Shown: in pieces, positions 61,814-64,000 of the stretch | How the letters are laid out: every line of letters starts with the position of its first letter | How positions within the stretch are numbered: position 1 is the first letter of the stretch | Made by a program: the position numbers and the translations under genes | Assembly (NCBI GenBank): GCA_965267185.1 | Contig: OZ253937.1 | Span: 1,860,001-1,924,000 of the forward strand | Source of the DNA: G965267185 sp965267185 | GTDB taxonomy: Bacteria; Pseudomonadota; Alphaproteobacteria; UBA6615 | Reading direction: 5' to 3' | DNA: 64,000 nt | The notes under the pieces: generated by a model | Databases searched by the model: none | What the model was told of the DNA's origin: nothing | Seen by the model: the letters and a program-made list of their open reading frames with translations, nothing else

Positions 61814-63132
61814 GCAACCGGCTCCGGTTTGCTGAGCCGCAACAGCTCACCCCACCCGATACTTTCGCGCCGGCACAGATCGATCAACATTGCCAGCTGA
61901 CGAAGCGTCGCAAGTGCGGAGAATAGGCCAACGCCGATGAGCACATTCTCGAGTAGTGCACCGGCCGCCAAACCGACGAGCGCAGCCGAAAAGTAAGCGG
62001 CCTGATAAACCAGAAAGGCGCGCTGCCGGCCGCGAACGAAAAACAATTGTGAAATCGGGGCCACTAAAAACATCGTCAAATATAACGGTGCGAGAAGGCT
62101 GGCCATCAAACCGGCAAGCCGCCACTGATCACCGAAGACGGGCGCAAACAGCCAAGGAGAGAGAACGAGAACACCGGCATACAAGGGAACCCCGGCACGG
62201 ATCAACCCACGTAAACTGTCGACCGTGACAGACTTCGCGTTGCCCGACGCCATGAATTCCTGATTGGCGCGGGGATAATAGATTTGAGCGAGCGCCGCCG
62301 TCGCCATAGCAGCCGGCCAGCCAGTGGCGCGCACGGCGAGCCCGAACTGTCCCGTCAAGGCTTCGCTGTAGAATACGCCGATGACGATCACCGGCAATTC
62401 GAGAGCAGCCACGTTAAGCAGCGCCGCCGGTACGTCATAATACGGGAACTTTTTGTGCCGCGTCGCCATTGCCGACGCTCGGCCGACAGTGCGGCCCGCC
62501 TGCAACCGGAACTGGCGAACCAAGGCGCCGCCTTCGACAATCAAAAACGTCAAGCCAGCAACCGCGATACCGGCAAGATGCCCAACCGCGAGCGCCACAC
62601 CACCGGCTAAAGCACTGAACGACGCCGCTATTTGCACAGCTGCCGCAACTGTCTGCTGCCCGATGCGCGCCGTCGCGATGACACCCGTATGGTGGCGCCG
62701 GCTCGCCCAATAGTTCAATGCCTGATACATCCCGCGCGCCGCGACTGCAGCCGGCAGAACCCACAACGCCGCGCCCAAGTTCTCGACCCCCAACCACAGC
62801 GCGATTTGCTCCCCTGCAACAAGAACGAGCACGACAAGTATCACCGCTATGGCAAAACTCGCGGCCCAAGCCACCTGGACCAAGCTGGCCGCTCCCCGCA
62901 GCGTTCGTGGCAAGACGATTGCGAGTTCGTAGCGCAAGCACGCACAGGTGCCGATCAGGTTGGCCAGCGCCAGATAAACGACGAACACGCCAACATCGGC
63001 AGGGGTGTAGAGCCGCGTTAAAACCGGCCACGCCGCCAAAGCCACGATCTGTCCGACAAGCGTCGCGCCGCCCAACCGCATCACACCGGAAAACAGCGGC
63101 TGGCTTGTCACGGTATCTGACTTTATTGACAC
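61810..63132 (-). CDS. Polysaccharide flippase (Wzx/MATE-like, oligosaccharide export)
   Basis: This 440-residue protein, starting at GTG 63132, has about 12 membrane segments and begins SGVMRLGGATLVGQIVALAA, as in the polysaccharide biosynthesis (PST) family. Segments such as YPRANQEFMASGNAKSVT and FLVAPISQLFFVRGRQRAFL match typical Wzx loops. It should flip undecaprenyl-linked repeat units to the periplasm for the ligase/polymerase encoded downstream. It is the first gene of the minus-strand polysaccharide unit and diverges from the SDR gene across 165 bp. Confidence 0.85.
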   Translation of the reverse strand: MSIKSDTVTSQPLFSGVMRLGGATLVGQIVALAAWPVLTRLYTPADVGVFVVYLALANLIGTCACLRYELAIVLPRTLRGAASLVQVAWAASFAIAVILVVLVLVAGEQIALWLGVENLGAALWVLPAAVAARGMYQALNYWASRRHHTGVIATARIGQQTVAAAVQIAASFSALAGGVALAVGHLAGIAVAGLTFLIVEGGALVRQFRLQAGRTVGRASAMATRHKKFPYYDVPAALLNVAALELPVIVIGVFYSEALTGQFGLAVRATGWPAAMATAALAQIYYPRANQEFMASGNAKSVTVDSLRGLIRAGVPLYAGVLVLSPWLFAPVFGDQWRLAGLMASLLAPLYLTMFLVAPISQLFFVRGRQRAFLVYQAAYFSAALVGLAAGALLENVLIGVGLFSALATLRQLAMLIDLCRRESIGWGELLRLSKPEPVA

Positions 63133-63297
63133 GATACGGGCACCAAGTCGTCCTTTGCAGCAACCGACAGGCTTTCAATCCGCTTTTTTGTGCCAACGGC
63201 GCACCCATGACTATCGGCGGATCAGTTACAGTAGACTATGCCGCAGGGGCGTAATGAATCGCTATGATCGACGTTGGTAAAGCGAGGGGTTGATAAG

Positions 63298-64000
63298 ATG
63301 CGCGGTCTGGAAGGGAAAGTCGCCATTATCACCGGTGGCGGTGGTGCAATCGGACGTGCCATCTGCCGGCGGCTCGCCGAGGAACGATCCGTGGTCGGCG
63401 TCTTCGACTTGGATGAAGACACGGCCGGCGAAACCGTCAGTTTGATCGAAGCCGCCGGCGGGACCGCGATCGCGCAGCAAGTCGATATCACCGACTACGA
63501 CGCGGTCGCTTCGGCGGTCAGCGCGTTAGAGAAAGAGGCAGGCCCAGCCGATATTCTGGTCAACAACGCGGGCTGGGACCGGCTGGTAAATTTCCTCGAT
63601 ACCGAACCGTCGTTTTGGAACCAAATCATCGAGGTCAATCTGCTTGGTCCGCTAAACATGCATCACACGGTCGTGGCGGGAATGGCGGAGCGCGGCAGTG
63701 GCAAAGTGGTCAACATTGCATCCGACGCCGGCCGTGTCGGGTCGAGCGGCGAGGCGGTCTATGCCGCCTGCAAGGGCGGTATCATCGCTTTTACGAAAAC
63801 GCTTGCCCGCGAACTGGCGCGCAGCGGGATTTGCTGCAACGCGGTCGCACCGGGTCCGGTCGATACACCTTTGCTCCGGTCGTTCTTTCCGGATGGCGAT
63901 TTGGACAGCGGTTTAGGCAAAGCGTTTACGCGGGCGATTCCCATGCGGCGTTTGGGCGAGCCCGACGACATTCCGGGTCTCGTTGCCTTTCTGGCGAGCG
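63298..64000 (+). CDS. SDR-family dehydrogenase, BadH-like (3' end outside window)
   Basis: The ATG at 63298 follows GAGGGG and opens a frame that runs to the window end (234 codons seen). The NAD-binding motif is KVAIITGGGGAIGRAICRRL, with LVNNAGWDRL, the catalytic Ser in NIASDAGRVGSSGEA and Tyr/Lys in YAACKGG. The stretch DAGRVGSSGEAVYAACKGG is strongly reminiscent of 2-hydroxycyclohexanecarboxyl-CoA dehydrogenase (BadH) of anaerobic alicyclic acid degradation, but related SDRs act on other beta-hydroxyacyl-CoAs. The remaining C-terminus of about 20 residues lies outside. Confidence 0.88.
   Translation, partial: MRGLEGKVAIITGGGGAIGRAICRRLAEERSVVGVFDLDEDTAGETVSLIEAAGGTAIAQQVDITDYDAVASAVSALEKEAGPADILVNNAGWDRLVNFLDTEPSFWNQIIEVNLLGPLNMHHTVVAGMAERGSGKVVNIASDAGRVGSSGEAVYAACKGGIIAFTKTLARELARSGICCNAVAPGPVDTPLLRSFFPDGDLDSGLGKAFTRAIPMRRLGEPDDIPGLVAFLAS

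Overview
The window looks like a chromosomal segment of an alphaproteobacterium, probably Rhodospirillales-like and perhaps marine. Evidence: an ATP12-type F1-ATPase assembly chaperone, a short-LID adenylate kinase between secY and rpsM, a TAXI-type fused TRAP transporter, moderately high GC, and the order rplQ / Do protease / rarA / crcB / rluA-type synthase. The lineage is inferred from gene content and protein style, not from a search.

Layout. 1-1161 (+) is the 3' end of a membrane class III adenylate cyclase. 1175-9926 (-) holds pccB, an ATP12 chaperone, an AsmA-like protein, an RluA-type pseudouridine synthase, crcB, rarA and a periplasmic Do-type protease; an intrinsic terminator at about 10001-10029 separates this block from the ribosomal genes. 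10052-42544 is one nearly unbroken minus-strand block of the gene expression machinery. In transcription order it reads tRNA-Tyr, tRNA-Gly, tuf, tRNA-Trp, secE, nusG, rplK, rplA, (L10 leader) rplJ, rplL, rpoB, rpoC, (promoter) rpsL, rpsG, fusA, tuf, the S10 operon, the spc operon with secY and adk, then (promoter) rpsM, rpsK, rpoA, rplQ. 42752-43742 (+) carries rlmB and tRNA-Thr. 43768-47383 (-) is a TAXI TRAP permease and binding protein. 47624-54879 is a mixed accessory region: Sel1/coiled-coil protein, SNase-like nuclease, two VOC proteins, M23 peptidase, Rid-family protein, NAD(P)-binding epimerase, a tiny zinc ribbon and an M24-fold protein that lacks most metal ligands. 54905-63132 (-) is a tightly packed surface-polysaccharide operon (flippase, sulfotransferase, AsnB-type amidotransferase, fused double glycosyltransferase, O-antigen ligase/polymerase). 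63298 to the end (+) is the start of an SDR dehydrogenase resembling BadH.

Main points for a second look. (1) rpsM (S13) carries a one-base deletion near 12210/12211 that scrambles its conserved C-terminal third; adding one base restores a normal S13 ending at 12088. (2) The two tuf genes differ at only 14 positions by my count, six of them within 19 bp, a pattern of concerted evolution by gene conversion. (3) Many intercistronic spaces contain long perfect inverted repeats (rplL-rpoB, rpoC-rpsL, tuf-rpsJ, rplO-secY, the TRAP operon, upstream of pccB), which suggests RNA-level partition of expression. (4) The M24-fold protein has E, Q, Q and G at four of the five usual metal-ligand positions. 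(5) A perfect 18-bp palindrome of GntR-operator style lies upstream of the TRAP operon. I found no CRISPR array, insertion sequence or phage, and nothing I could defend as a wholly new multi-gene system.
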